Positions 43,372 through 53,102 of a DNA stretch of 64,000 nucleotides are shown piece by piece. A program made the translations under genes and the position numbers. The DNA lies in NCBI GenBank assembly GCA_947589425.1, contig CANQAV010000002.1, forward strand, positions 62,001 through 126,000, given 5' to 3'. The notes under the pieces are model-generated. The model was not told the origin of the DNA and searched no databases. It was given only the letters and a program-made list of their open reading frames with translations. The number at the start of each line of letters is the position of its first letter. Position 1 is the first letter of the stretch. Source of the stretch: Candidatus Gastranaerophilales bacterium. GTDB taxonomy: Bacteria; Cyanobacteriota; Vampirovibrionia; Gastranaerophilales; Gastranaerophilaceae.

Positions 43372-45345
43372 ATGACTAACAGCACAAATATTGAGCAGGT
43401 TAAAAAAATTGTTCTGAAAAAAAGGAGTTTATCCGCCCTTAATTATCGGGTTGATTATGAAGGGGAATTAAACCCCGCTCAACTGGAAGCGGTTAAAATC
43501 AAAGAAGGGGCAATCCTTGTTGTTGCGGGTGCCGGAACGGGAAAAACAAAAACTCTTACATATCGTGTTGCAAGGCTTATAGAAGACGGAGTTCAAGCGC
43601 AAAATATACTTCTTTTAACATTTACCAAAAAAGCAAGCAGGGAGATGTTGAATCGTGCATCAATGATTTTGGATGACAGATGCGAAAAAATACAAGGCGG
43701 CACATTTCACAGCTTTTCCAACATGATTTTAAGAAAATACAGTTCTTATCTCGGGTTGAAAAATAATTTTACAATTTTAGACGGTGCAGACTGCGAAGAC
43801 ATTATTCAGCATATAACAAACACCCTCTATCCCAAAAAAGAAAAAAGATTTCCCAAAAAAAGTACAATTTTGGAAACCTATTCAAAAAGCGTGAATAAAG
43901 AAACGCCAACCAAAAAAATTATTGAAGAAGAATATTACAATTTTTTTGAATTGAGCGATAAAATCATTGAAATACATAAGGCATACGTAAATTATAAACG
44001 TGAAAATTCAATTCTTGATTATGATGACCTTTTGCTTTATTTAAAATTTTTGCTCAATGATAACGAAGATATAAGGAAAAAATTATCAAATACATATCGC
44101 TATATTATGATAGACGAATATCAGGATACAAACACTCTTCAAGCCGATATCGTAAAACTTTTGGCGAGTGAGCATAATAACGTCATGGCTGTGGGAGATG
44201 ATAAACAAAGCATATATTCCTTTAGAGGTGCAAACTATCAAAATATTCTTGATTTTCCGAATATTTTTCCGAATACAAAAATTATAAAATTAACAAAAAA
44301 CTACAGATCAAGCCAAAATATTTTAAACCTTTCAAATGCAACGATTAAAAAAGCAAAGACCGGTTATGAAAAAGAATTATATTCCGATATTGTCTGTTAT
44401 AAAAAGCCTGCTTTAATAAAAGCAAAAAATTCTCAAACGGAAGCGCAGTTCGTTTGTCAAAAGGTGCTTGAGCTTTTGGATGAAGGGATAGAGTTAAATG
44501 ATATTGCGGTGCTTATAAGAAATGCAAGAATGAGTTTTAATCTTGAAATTGAACTCAATAAATGCAATATTCCCTATCAGAAATTCGGCGGTCCGAAATT
44601 TATGGAAACAGCTCATATCAAAGATATAATTGCTCATTTGAGAGTTATTTTAAATCCCGATGACAGAATAAGCCTGAATAGGATTTTACTTCTTTTAAAA
44701 GGGATTGGTCTAAAAGCGGTAAATGAGATAGCTCCCGTTATTCAAAGTAAAAATTATGATATAAAATTTCTTCCTCCGAAATATAATTCAAGTCTTAAGC
44801 CTCTTTTTAAAATTTTAGAACAAGGAGAAAATTTTTCGCTTGAGGAGCTTGTTGATAACATTATTGAATATTACCGACCGATTTTAAAAGAAAAATATGA
44901 TGATTATAAAAAAAGAGAAAAAGACCTTGAACATTTTTCATATCTTGCGAAGGGTTATAAAAAACTTGAGAGCTTTTTGTCAGATTTAGCGCTTGAGCCT
45001 CCCGAAGCTTCAGTTGAAGGAATGTATAAAAATAATATTAAAGATGATTGTTTAACTATTTCCACAATTCATAGCGCAAAAGGGCTCGAATGGAGCGCTG
45101 TTTTTATAATCGGAGCTGTGGACGGAAGATTTCCGAGCGCATATTCATTTAATTTTGAAGAAGATTTGGAAGAAGAACTCAGGCTTATGTATGTTGCTCA
45201 AACAAGGGCAAAAACAGACCTTTATATCAGCTATCCGATTGATATGTATGATTATTCAAGCGGTATGATTTTATCTAAACCTTCAAGATTTCTTGATGAT
45301 TTGGATGAAAGTCTTTTTGAAGTTTGGGAAATTGAAGAAGAATAG
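43372..45345 (+). CDS. UvrD/PcrA-like superfamily 1 helicase
   Basis: A 657-residue 3'-5' DNA helicase, smaller than PcrA/UvrD (~720). Motifs: Walker A VVAGAGTGKTKTL (about 51-63), TFTKKASREM, GTFHSFSNMILRKY, Walker B IMIDEYQDTN, AVGDDKQSIYSFRGA, LTKNYRSSQNIL, TISTIHSAKGLEWSAVFIIG and RLMYVAQTRAKTDLYI. The C-terminal RNA-polymerase-binding Tudor tail of PcrA/UvrD seems absent. 12 bases after cdaA. It is a different lineage from the helicase at the left edge. Confidence 0.93.
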   Translation: MTNSTNIEQVKKIVLKKRSLSALNYRVDYEGELNPAQLEAVKIKEGAILVVAGAGTGKTKTLTYRVARLIEDGVQAQNILLLTFTKKASREMLNRASMILDDRCEKIQGGTFHSFSNMILRKYSSYLGLKNNFTILDGADCEDIIQHITNTLYPKKEKRFPKKSTILETYSKSVNKETPTKKIIEEEYYNFFELSDKIIEIHKAYVNYKRENSILDYDDLLLYLKFLLNDNEDIRKKLSNTYRYIMIDEYQDTNTLQADIVKLLASEHNNVMAVGDDKQSIYSFRGANYQNILDFPNIFPNTKIIKLTKNYRSSQNILNLSNATIKKAKTGYEKELYSDIVCYKKPALIKAKNSQTEAQFVCQKVLELLDEGIELNDIAVLIRNARMSFNLEIELNKCNIPYQKFGGPKFMETAHIKDIIAHLRVILNPDDRISLNRILLLLKGIGLKAVNEIAPVIQSKNYDIKFLPPKYNSSLKPLFKILEQGENFSLEELVDNIIEYYRPILKEKYDDYKKREKDLEHFSYLAKGYKKLESFLSDLALEPPEASVEGMYKNNIKDDCLTISTIHSAKGLEWSAVFIIGAVDGRFPSAYSFNFEEDLEEELRLMYVAQTRAKTDLYISYPIDMYDYSSGMILSKPSRFLDDLDESLFEVWEIEEE

Positions 45346-45388
45346 ATTTTATTTGTCAAAAAACTGAAAAAGTAGTATTATTGCATTA

Positions 45389-46048
45389 ATGAAGCTTAAT
45401 TTTAGATTTTTTAATATTATTTTATTGTTTGTCTTTGCCTTTTTAATCGGCGGATGCGCAACATCTGTATATGTAGGCGAAGACTATGCTTCAGAAAATG
45501 TTCAAACAATTAAAACTTCCGAGGATTTCGTATACAGCGTTTTCAAAAAAAGTTTGGGCGATGTTAATGTCAAAATGGGTATTTCAAGAACTCCGATAAA
45601 CGAGGTTTTATCTTTATATGTTCAAATAGAAAATTTATCTTATGCCACTCCTTATGAATTTAAAGTTGATGATTTAAGGCTTTATGATGCGGATAGTGAA
45701 CTTCAATTTATTACATCAAATAATTATTTAAGTATTTTCCAAAATCAGGAAGCAAGTTCCATGGCGGCATTAAGCTCAATGTCATCCACACTTACAACAA
45801 TGACGGGCATGAATGCAAATTATAATGAATTTTCTCAATCCATGGTGCAAAATTCCGCACAGGAAACAAATAAATCGGCATTTTCTCAAATGGAAGAATT
45901 GGGAAATCGAATTTTAAAACATACGGTTAAATATTCTTCAACAATTTCGCCCAGAAGAAGCCAATATTACTATTTCTTCTTTGAAGATAAGGGAAAATAT
46001 CCTATAAGAGTGCTCTATAAGGGACTTGATTATCAATTTAAGCTTTAG
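45389..46048 (+). CDS. Predicted lipoprotein of unknown function
   Basis: A 219-residue protein whose N-terminus has a hydrophobic signal and a lipobox (FLIGGCATS, cysteine near residue 24), so it should be lipid-anchored. The rest is beta-rich with a Met/Ser-rich low-complexity stretch (SSMAALSSMSSTLTTMTGM) in the middle. Family unknown. The -10-like TATTAT (45376-45381) ends 7 bases before the ATG and there is no ribosome site, so it may be leaderless. Confidence 0.85.
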   Translation: MKLNFRFFNIILLFVFAFLIGGCATSVYVGEDYASENVQTIKTSEDFVYSVFKKSLGDVNVKMGISRTPINEVLSLYVQIENLSYATPYEFKVDDLRLYDADSELQFITSNNYLSIFQNQEASSMAALSSMSSTLTTMTGMNANYNEFSQSMVQNSAQETNKSAFSQMEELGNRILKHTVKYSSTISPRRSQYYYFFFEDKGKYPIRVLYKGLDYQFKL

Positions 46049-46072
46049 ATTTTTTTGTGATATCATTTTTTT

Positions 46073-47446
46073 ATGTCCGAATTAAAAAGAACACTTTCCC
46101 TAAAAGATGCAATTTCAATTGTTGCAGGCTCTATGATTGGAAGCGGTATTTTTATTGTTTCTTCTCATATCGCACGGGACGTTAATTCTTCCGTACTTTT
46201 AATTTTTGTGTGGATATTGGCGGGTTTAATTACTTTTTTGGGAGCATTAAGCTACGGGGAATTATCTTCGGCAATTCCCGACGAAGGCGGGCAGTATGTC
46301 TATTTAAAGAAGATATTTTCCGAAAAAATTGCATTTATATACGGCTGGACTCTTTTTCTTGTTATACAAACAGGCACTCTTGCCGCCGTTAATATTGCAT
46401 TTGCCAAGTTTTTGGGATTAATTTTCCCCTATTTGAGCTCATCCAATATAATTTTTTCTTTCGGTCAATATCATCTGTCTTTTCAGCAGATTTTTGCTAT
46501 TTTTACGGTTTTAACGATAACTTATATAAATTCAAGAGGAATAAAAGCAGGCGTTTTAACGCAGAATATTTTCACTTTAACAAAAGTGTTGTCCATTGTT
46601 TTAATTATTGTCTGCGGGATTTGTTTCGGAGCGAATTTTGATGTTATAAGGGAAAATTTTTCTCTTTCAAATAATCATTTCATATTTAATATAAATTCGA
46701 TTAAATTAATCGGTATGAGTATAGTCGGTGCATTATTTTCTTCAATCACATGGAATAATGTTACATTTATCACATCTGAAATAAAAAAGCCCGAAAAGAA
46801 TATTAAAAAAGCACTTTTAATAGGCACGGGGCTTGTGATTTCTCTTTATTTTCTTTTAAATATGATATATTTAACAACTCTTCCCCTTGATTTAATAAAA
46901 ACTTCCCCCGAAGATATAGTTGTTGCACAGTTAATGCTTAAAATATTCGGAAAGAAAGCACTCTACATTATTGCTTTAATAATTGCAATTTCGGCTTTCG
47001 GATGTGCAAACGGAATGATTTTAACGGGCTCAAGAATATATTACAAAATGGCGAAAGATAAGGTTTTTTTCCGCTCTCTTGCATATATTGAAAGACACAC
47101 AAGAGTTCCTCAAAATTCTCTTTGGCTTCAATGTTTCTGGATTTGCGTTCTTATTTTGTGGGGAAATTATGCACAGCTTCTGGATTATGTTATCTATTCT
47201 TCCGTTATTTTTTATGCCCTTACAATAGGGGGAATTTACAGAATGAGAAAATTATATCCCGAAAACAAAGGAGGATATAAAGTTCCCGATTTTGTTCCCG
47301 TTTTGTTTATAATATTAGCTTCATTTATTATAATTTCGCTTACGATTTTTAAACCGGGATATACCGTTCCGGGGCTTGTTATAACTCTTTTGGGATTTCC
47401 GGTTTATGAATTTTGGAGAAGAAAAAACAAAAATGGCAATAAATAG
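46073..47446 (+). CDS. APC-superfamily amino-acid permease
   Basis: A 457-residue transporter with about 12 membrane helices. The N-terminal SLKDAISIVAGSMIGSGIFIV is the APC substrate-binding unwound helix with GSGIF; TM3 region YGELSSAIPDEGGQYVYLKKIF and TM6 ALFSSITWNNVTFITSEIKKPEKNI match. Substrate (which amino acid, or antiport) is unknown. The box TATCAT (46061-46066) preceded by TGA ends 6 bases before ATG and no ribosome site exists, so a leaderless mRNA is likely, though weak read-through from the lipoprotein gene is possible. Confidence 0.93.
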   Translation: MSELKRTLSLKDAISIVAGSMIGSGIFIVSSHIARDVNSSVLLIFVWILAGLITFLGALSYGELSSAIPDEGGQYVYLKKIFSEKIAFIYGWTLFLVIQTGTLAAVNIAFAKFLGLIFPYLSSSNIIFSFGQYHLSFQQIFAIFTVLTITYINSRGIKAGVLTQNIFTLTKVLSIVLIIVCGICFGANFDVIRENFSLSNNHFIFNINSIKLIGMSIVGALFSSITWNNVTFITSEIKKPEKNIKKALLIGTGLVISLYFLLNMIYLTTLPLDLIKTSPEDIVVAQLMLKIFGKKALYIIALIIAISAFGCANGMILTGSRIYYKMAKDKVFFRSLAYIERHTRVPQNSLWLQCFWICVLILWGNYAQLLDYVIYSSVIFYALTIGGIYRMRKLYPENKGGYKVPDFVPVLFIILASFIIISLTIFKPGYTVPGLVITLLGFPVYEFWRRKNKNGNK

Positions 47447-47469
47447 CTCTTTTTTGTTTTTATTAATAT

Positions 47470-47790
47470 ATGAATTCTCTAACAACTTCAGTGAATAATT
47501 ATATAAAACAGCCTTCTCCCGATGTTGCAAATGGCGATATTCGGGATATTCAAGATATTAAAAGAGAGTTTAACACTCCAAAAGTAGGGGTTGTTGATGT
47601 TCCGCCAATTTCTAAAACTCCAATGGCAGATACATTGGCGCTTAAAAAAGAAGAAAATCCGAGAAAAAAATATCTTTTGACAGATAAAAAGCCGAATATT
47701 AAATTTAATAATTTTGCTTCAATTACGATAGGGGCGCTTGGTATAACGGCATTAACGGTTGAAATTGCAAAATTATTTAAGAAAAAATAA
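47470..47790 (+). CDS. Unknown tail-anchored 106-residue protein
   Basis: Polar, proline/asparagine-rich N-terminal ~80 residues with no recognisable fold, then one membrane helix at the C-terminus (FASITIGALGITALTVEIAKLF) and a basic tail (KKK), the layout of a tail-anchored protein. No ribosome site is obvious before ATG 47470; it may ride on the permease transcript (23-base gap). Followed by a strong terminator. Confidence 0.68.
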   Translation: MNSLTTSVNNYIKQPSPDVANGDIRDIQDIKREFNTPKVGVVDVPPISKTPMADTLALKKEENPRKKYLLTDKKPNIKFNNFASITIGALGITALTVEIAKLFKKK

Positions 47791-47820
47791 ACAATATAGG
47801 AAAAGAAGGAAAAAGGAAAG

Positions 47821-47852
47821 AAAAAGCCTCAAGATTAGACTTGAGGCTTTTT
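47821..47852. terminator. Bidirectional terminator
   Basis: 13-base stem AAAAAGCCTCAAG / CTTGAGGCTTTTT with 6-base loop ATTAGA, T run beyond on plus and A run on the other side. It lies between the tail-anchored gene (plus) and the SLH gene (minus). Confidence 0.95.
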
Positions 47853-47866
47853 TATATATTTATAAT

Positions 47867-49066
47867 TTAAATATCATCTCTTAAGATTTTAACTCTTATT
47901 GGCTCTAACAGAACAAAATTAACTCTTTGACCTTTGTGAATGTACATATTTTGACCGTGGATTACGTTATATCTTGTTCTTGTTAAATAAGGGTCATTTC
48001 TTATTATTCTCATATCGGCATCACGTTCACCCAATGTTGCATTAATTTTTAATTCTGGTATGCCTTTTGCATCTATAACATTTGTGGTTGTGAGTGCCAT
48101 ATATCCGTTTTTAACAAATCTTAGAGGACGTTTTACTTTATGAACTCTGCCTTCCGTTTGAACTCCGACAGGGATTAAAATATATTTTTCTCTTGTTACA
48201 AAGTTGAAAGGTGTTCTTGCGATAAAGGTTTCACCTTCTTTTGCTGTTTTTGCATTTAAACATCTGTCAACAGTCATCGGAAGAACTGTTCCTTCTGGGA
48301 TTACGGCATATTCTTCATCATAATATACGTTATCTAAGATATATCCGTCAGCTTTTCTGGGGCTTGCCGGAGGCGCAACTTCAACTTCGCTTTTCAGTTT
48401 GTCGCTTGGTATTCTTTTTACGGCATCTGCCATATTAAAGAGGAATTTTGCAAGTTCGCCTCTCAGCGCATATCTCATAGGCTCAAGCGTTGTTTCATGA
48501 CCGGGTGTATTATAAACAAGACCGAGCATTTGGCATTGACCTGCTGCAATCAGAGCCCAATTGGGAATTTCAGAGTAGTCCTGATATATTGAAACGAAAT
48601 GTTTTGCCTGCTCCGTATCTATGTTTTGGGGAGAAAGCGCATTTAATACAACATTAAGAGCTTCCATTCTTGTTACGTAATCATTAGGTTTAAAATATCC
48701 GCCGGGATATCCCTTAACAAGTCCGTAGTATGAGGCTACCTGAATATTTCTGTCTGCCCAGTGATTTTTTGTATCTTTATAGTCAAAAATCAAAGGAACA
48801 TCTTTTTCGTATAAACCGAGGGTTTTAATTACCATTGTTGCAAATTCGCCTCTGGTAACTTTTTGGTCGGGTCTGTATAAACCGTCAGGATATCCTACTA
48901 CAACTTTTTTATCGGTTAAAAAAGTAACCGCATCATAAGCCCAGTGGCTTGGCGGAAGGTCGGGATAGCTTGCGGGTCCTTGTTCTAATTGGTACGATGC
49001 CAATACAGCGCTTGGAACAAGAGCCAGACTCAAAACAGTGATGATGTTAAGTAATAATTTTTTCAT
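47867..49066 (-). CDS. SLH-domain protein with beta-rich C-terminal domain
   Basis: A 399-residue exported protein: signal peptide (about 1-23), then three surface-layer-homology domains (around 33-85, 95-150 and 155-215), each with the W-A/ITR pattern (e.g. SHWAYDAVTFLTDKKVVVGY, GYFKPNDYVTRMEAL). SLH domains bind pyruvylated cell-wall polymer and in cyanobacteria tether the outer membrane. The C-terminal ~170 residues (VIPEGTVLPMTVDRCLNAK ... GEDFIAR-like, IPVGVQTEGRV) resemble the beta-barrel of VirB10/TrbI-like and related exported domains, a loose similarity only. No porin barrel is fused. Confidence 0.9.
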   Translation of the reverse strand: MKKLLLNIITVLSLALVPSAVLASYQLEQGPASYPDLPPSHWAYDAVTFLTDKKVVVGYPDGLYRPDQKVTRGEFATMVIKTLGLYEKDVPLIFDYKDTKNHWADRNIQVASYYGLVKGYPGGYFKPNDYVTRMEALNVVLNALSPQNIDTEQAKHFVSIYQDYSEIPNWALIAAGQCQMLGLVYNTPGHETTLEPMRYALRGELAKFLFNMADAVKRIPSDKLKSEVEVAPPASPRKADGYILDNVYYDEEYAVIPEGTVLPMTVDRCLNAKTAKEGETFIARTPFNFVTREKYILIPVGVQTEGRVHKVKRPLRFVKNGYMALTTTNVIDAKGIPELKINATLGERDADMRIIRNDPYLTRTRYNVIHGQNMYIHKGQRVNFVLLEPIRVKILRDDI

Positions 49067-49094
49067 TTACAATTGCTCCATTCTTAATATCATA

Positions 49095-49123
49095 ATTCTA
49101 CATGCAAAAACTTCTACATGCAA
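49095..49123 (-). promoter_or_regulatory. SLH-gene promoter within a 12-base tandem duplication
   Basis: Minus strand TTGCAT (49123-49118), 17-base spacer, TAGAAT (49100-49095). The 12-base unit TTGCATGTAGAA occurs twice (49123-49112 and 49107-49096), 16 bases apart, so the -35 of one copy pairs with the -10 of the next. Confidence 0.6.
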
Positions 49124-49156
49124 GAAACTAATTAAATTTTCCTCTATACAAAGCAT

Positions 49157-49184
49157 AAAAAATTAATCAAATAATTAATTTTTT
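49157..49184. repeat. 11-base inverted repeat upstream of groES
   Basis: AAAAAATTAAT (49157-49167) and ATTAATTTTTT (49174-49184) around CAAATA. The right arm abuts and overlaps the -35 of the groES promoter by two bases, so it could be an operator. It is not a CIRCE element. Confidence 0.65.
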
Positions 49185-49211
49185 GTTAAATTAATCGTGA
49201 AAAATTAATAT
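49183..49211 (+). promoter_or_regulatory. Predicted groES-groEL promoter
   Basis: TTGTTA (49183-49188), 17-base spacer, TAATAT (49206-49211). A leader of about 50 bases would follow. No CIRCE (TTAGCACTC-N9-GAGTGCTAA) was found. Confidence 0.6.
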
Positions 49212-49269
49212 TGCTTATATTATAGTAATGTAAAGATTGATAAAAAGTAATCAGTAAATGGAGGATATT

Positions 49270-49557
49270 ATGATTAAACCTTTAGCAGACAGAATTGTCA
49301 TTAAAGTTATTGACGATGTTCAACAAACATCAGGCGGAATTTTTATTCCCGACAGTGCAAAAGAAAAACCTCAAAAAGGCGAAGTAGTAGCGATAGGCTC
49401 GGGTAAAACACTGGACAACGGCGAAAAAGAGCCCATGGAAGTTAAAGTCGGAGATGTTGTTCTTTTTGCAAAATATTCGGGAACAGACGTAAAAATCAAC
49501 GATGTTGAATATAAAATTATAAGCGTAAAAGATGCACTCGCCGTTCTTGAAGCTTAA
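49270..49557 (+). CDS. groS: Co-chaperonin GroES
   Basis: The 10-kDa lid of the GroEL folding cage. [43 protein letters not shown] is a complete GroES start; the mobile loop and roof loop are present. An earlier in-frame ATG at 49258 contains the Shine-Dalgarno GGAGG (49260-49264), so ATG 49270 is the real start (95 residues). Transcribed with groEL 45 bases downstream. Confidence 0.98.
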   Translation: MIKPLADRIVIKVIDDVQQTSGGIFIPDSAKEKPQKGEVVAIGSGKTLDNGEKEPMEVKVGDVVLFAKYSGTDVKINDVEYKIISVKDALAVLEA

Positions 49558-49572
49558 AAAGTTAAAATGTAA

Positions 49573-51255
<1,683 letters not shown>

Positions 51256-51565
51256 TTTTCTAACAGCGTTTATACGCAGTCCGTTCCAAAGCGACGCGGA
51301 AATCTTTGATTTCCCCGGGAGCAAAAAGCGCAAGCCAGCGTAAAATACCGGTGCTCATTGCACCGGTATTTTTATTGATAGACGACGCAGGATAATTGAG
51401 CCTTGTGAGGGCAATTTGCCCGAACACAGGCTCACAAGGCTCGTACCTTGCATGTTCGCTTTGTAGAGCTCGGCATGACAGAGTAAAAAGAAAGCGAAGC
51501 CGGTGTTCCCAAAGGAGTTTGCATTACGGCGTTTGAATGACAAAGAAAGAAAAATGAAGATTAAC
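51256..51565. repeat. GC-richer hairpin-dense segment, probable dispersed repeat element
   Basis: The gap between groEL and purH is visibly richer in G+C than anything around it. Besides the terminator it holds short hairpins at 51267-51278 and 51298-51314, and a 12-base perfect inverted repeat GAGCCTTGTGAG / CTCACAAGGCTC (51398-51409, 51431-51442) enclosing a second palindrome, GGGCA...TGCCC. Two ATGACA motifs (51475-51480, 51537-51542) read TGTCAT on the other strand, as at the borders of known TGTCAT-type intergenic repeats. No ORF. Confidence 0.6.
51342..51373 (+). terminator. groESL terminator
   Basis: 13-base stem AAAATACCGGTGC (51342-51354) with GCACCGGTATTTT (51360-51372), loop TCATT, then Ts. 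One of the most stable hairpins in the window. Confidence 0.95.
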
Positions 51566-51579
51566 ATATCTTTTTTTTA

Positions 51580-51588
51580 TGTTAAAAT
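51580..51588 (+). promoter_or_regulatory. Extended -10 promoter of purH
   Basis: TGTTAAAAT inside the right arm of an 8-base inverted repeat TTAACATA (51561-51568) / TATGTTAA (51578-51585). The start of transcription would be near 51595, with ribosome site AAAGGGA before ATG 51618. The overlapping palindrome could bind a repressor such as a purine regulator. Confidence 0.5.
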
Positions 51589-51617
51589 TTTCCTGCAAAT
51601 TAAAATAAAGGGAAATT

Positions 51618-53102
51618 ATGAGAGCATATTTAAGCGCATCGGATAAAGAAAATCTTGAAATACTTGCCAATAATTTGGTTAAAAAAGGATATGAAATTTA
51701 CGCAACGGGTAATACTTTTAAATATCTTTCATCCTGCGGTATAAAAGCAGTTGAAAGTTCGGAGATTACCGGTTTTAGCGAACTTTTAGGCGGTAAAGTG
51801 AAATCTTTACATCCCGATATCTTTGCGGGTATTCTTGCGGATGAAAAAGAGCGCTCTGACAAAGCAATTAAAGCATTTGACCTTGTGGCAATTGACCTTT
51901 ATCCTTTTGAAAAGTATATGAATGTCGACTGCGAACTTTCTACTTTAATAAGCAATATTGATATAGGCGGAGTTGCTTTATTGAGGGCTGCTGCGAAGAA
52001 TTACCAAAATGTAATCGTAATTTCATCAAAAGACGATTATACAATCGACCTTGACAGCATAGATGATGCCTTAAGGCAAAAGCTTGCACTGCGTGCGTTT
52101 GAAAAAACTTCTAAATATGATTATTTAATTTTAAAAAAGCTTTCAAGCGAATTTAAGCTTGAAGAAAACATCAAAACATATTATTTTGATAAAATCCAAG
52201 ATTTGCGCTACGGAGAAAATCCTCATCAGGAAGCTTCCTTATACAGTTATGGCAGACAAATTGACTGGTGCCGATTAAACGGCAAGGAAATGTCTTATAA
52301 CAATATTCTTGATTCAACAGCAGCGATTGAAATTACTGCAGAATTTTTTGATGTCTGCGCATGCGTTATAATTAAACACACAAATCCTGCCTGTGTTGCT
52401 CTTGCGCCGAATATTGAACAAAGCTTTGTAAGAGCTCTTGATTCCGACCCGATAAGTCCCTTTGGCGGAGTTGTTGCTTTTAGCAAGGAAGTGGATTTAT
52501 CTTTGGCAAAAAGATTAACCGCAATGTTTTTAGAAGTCATCATTGCTCCTTCATACAGCGAAGATGCTCTTTGCGAACTTAAAAAGAAAAAAAATTTAAG
52601 GGTAATTAAAATTAATACTCCATACAGCGAAATTTTCAAATTCTGCGATGAAGAAATTAAACTTACTCCTTTCGGAGCTTTAATTCAGAAAAAAGATACA
52701 AAAGACCTTGATGTATCAACTTTTAAAGTTGTTACAAAAAGAAAACCCGAACAAAGCGAAGTTGAAGATATGATTTTTGCTTTTAAAGTGGTTAAACACG
52801 CAAAATCAAATGCAATTGTTGTTGCAAAAGATTTAAGAACTATCGGTATATGTGCAGGACAAACAAGTAGGGTAGGCGCGGTTGAAATAGCGGTTAATAA
52901 AGTTTGTGATTCTCCAAAAGGGGCTGTTATTGCAAGCGACGGATTTTTCCCCGCAACCGATAACATTCTTGTTGCGGGACAAAACAGAATAAGCGCCATA
53001 ATACAGCCTTCGGGAAGCATTAAAGATAAAGAAGTTATTGAAACTGCAGATAAATACAACATTGCAATGATAGCAACGGGAATAAGGCATTTTAAACACT
53101 GA
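51618..53102 (+). CDS. purH: Bifunctional AICAR formyltransferase/IMP cyclohydrolase
   Basis: Catalyses the last two steps of purine synthesis, AICAR to IMP. N-terminal cyclohydrolase (about 1-185) with ATGNTFKYL, GGKVKSLHPDIFAGIL and [15 protein letters not shown]-terminal formyltransferase with LRYGENPHQEASLY, IIKHTNPACVAL and GGVVAFSKEV. 494 residues is slightly short for the family (~510-525), the loss being in loops of the second domain. It overlaps the transporter start by one base. Confidence 0.97.
   Translation: MRAYLSASDKENLEILANNLVKKGYEIYATGNTFKYLSSCGIKAVESSEITGFSELLGGKVKSLHPDIFAGILADEKERSDKAIKAFDLVAIDLYPFEKYMNVDCELSTLISNIDIGGVALLRAAAKNYQNVIVISSKDDYTIDLDSIDDALRQKLALRAFEKTSKYDYLILKKLSSEFKLEENIKTYYFDKIQDLRYGENPHQEASLYSYGRQIDWCRLNGKEMSYNNILDSTAAIEITAEFFDVCACVIIKHTNPACVALAPNIEQSFVRALDSDPISPFGGVVAFSKEVDLSLAKRLTAMFLEVIIAPSYSEDALCELKKKKNLRVIKINTPYSEIFKFCDEEIKLTPFGALIQKKDTKDLDVSTFKVVTKRKPEQSEVEDMIFAFKVVKHAKSNAIVVAKDLRTIGICAGQTSRVGAVEIAVNKVCDSPKGAVIASDGFFPATDNILVAGQNRISAIIQPSGSIKDKEVIETADKYNIAMIATGIRHFKH

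Noticed and set aside
49067-49269. CIRCE heat-shock operator upstream of groES
   Set aside because: Neither TTAGCACTC nor GAGTGCTAA is present; only an AT palindrome was found.
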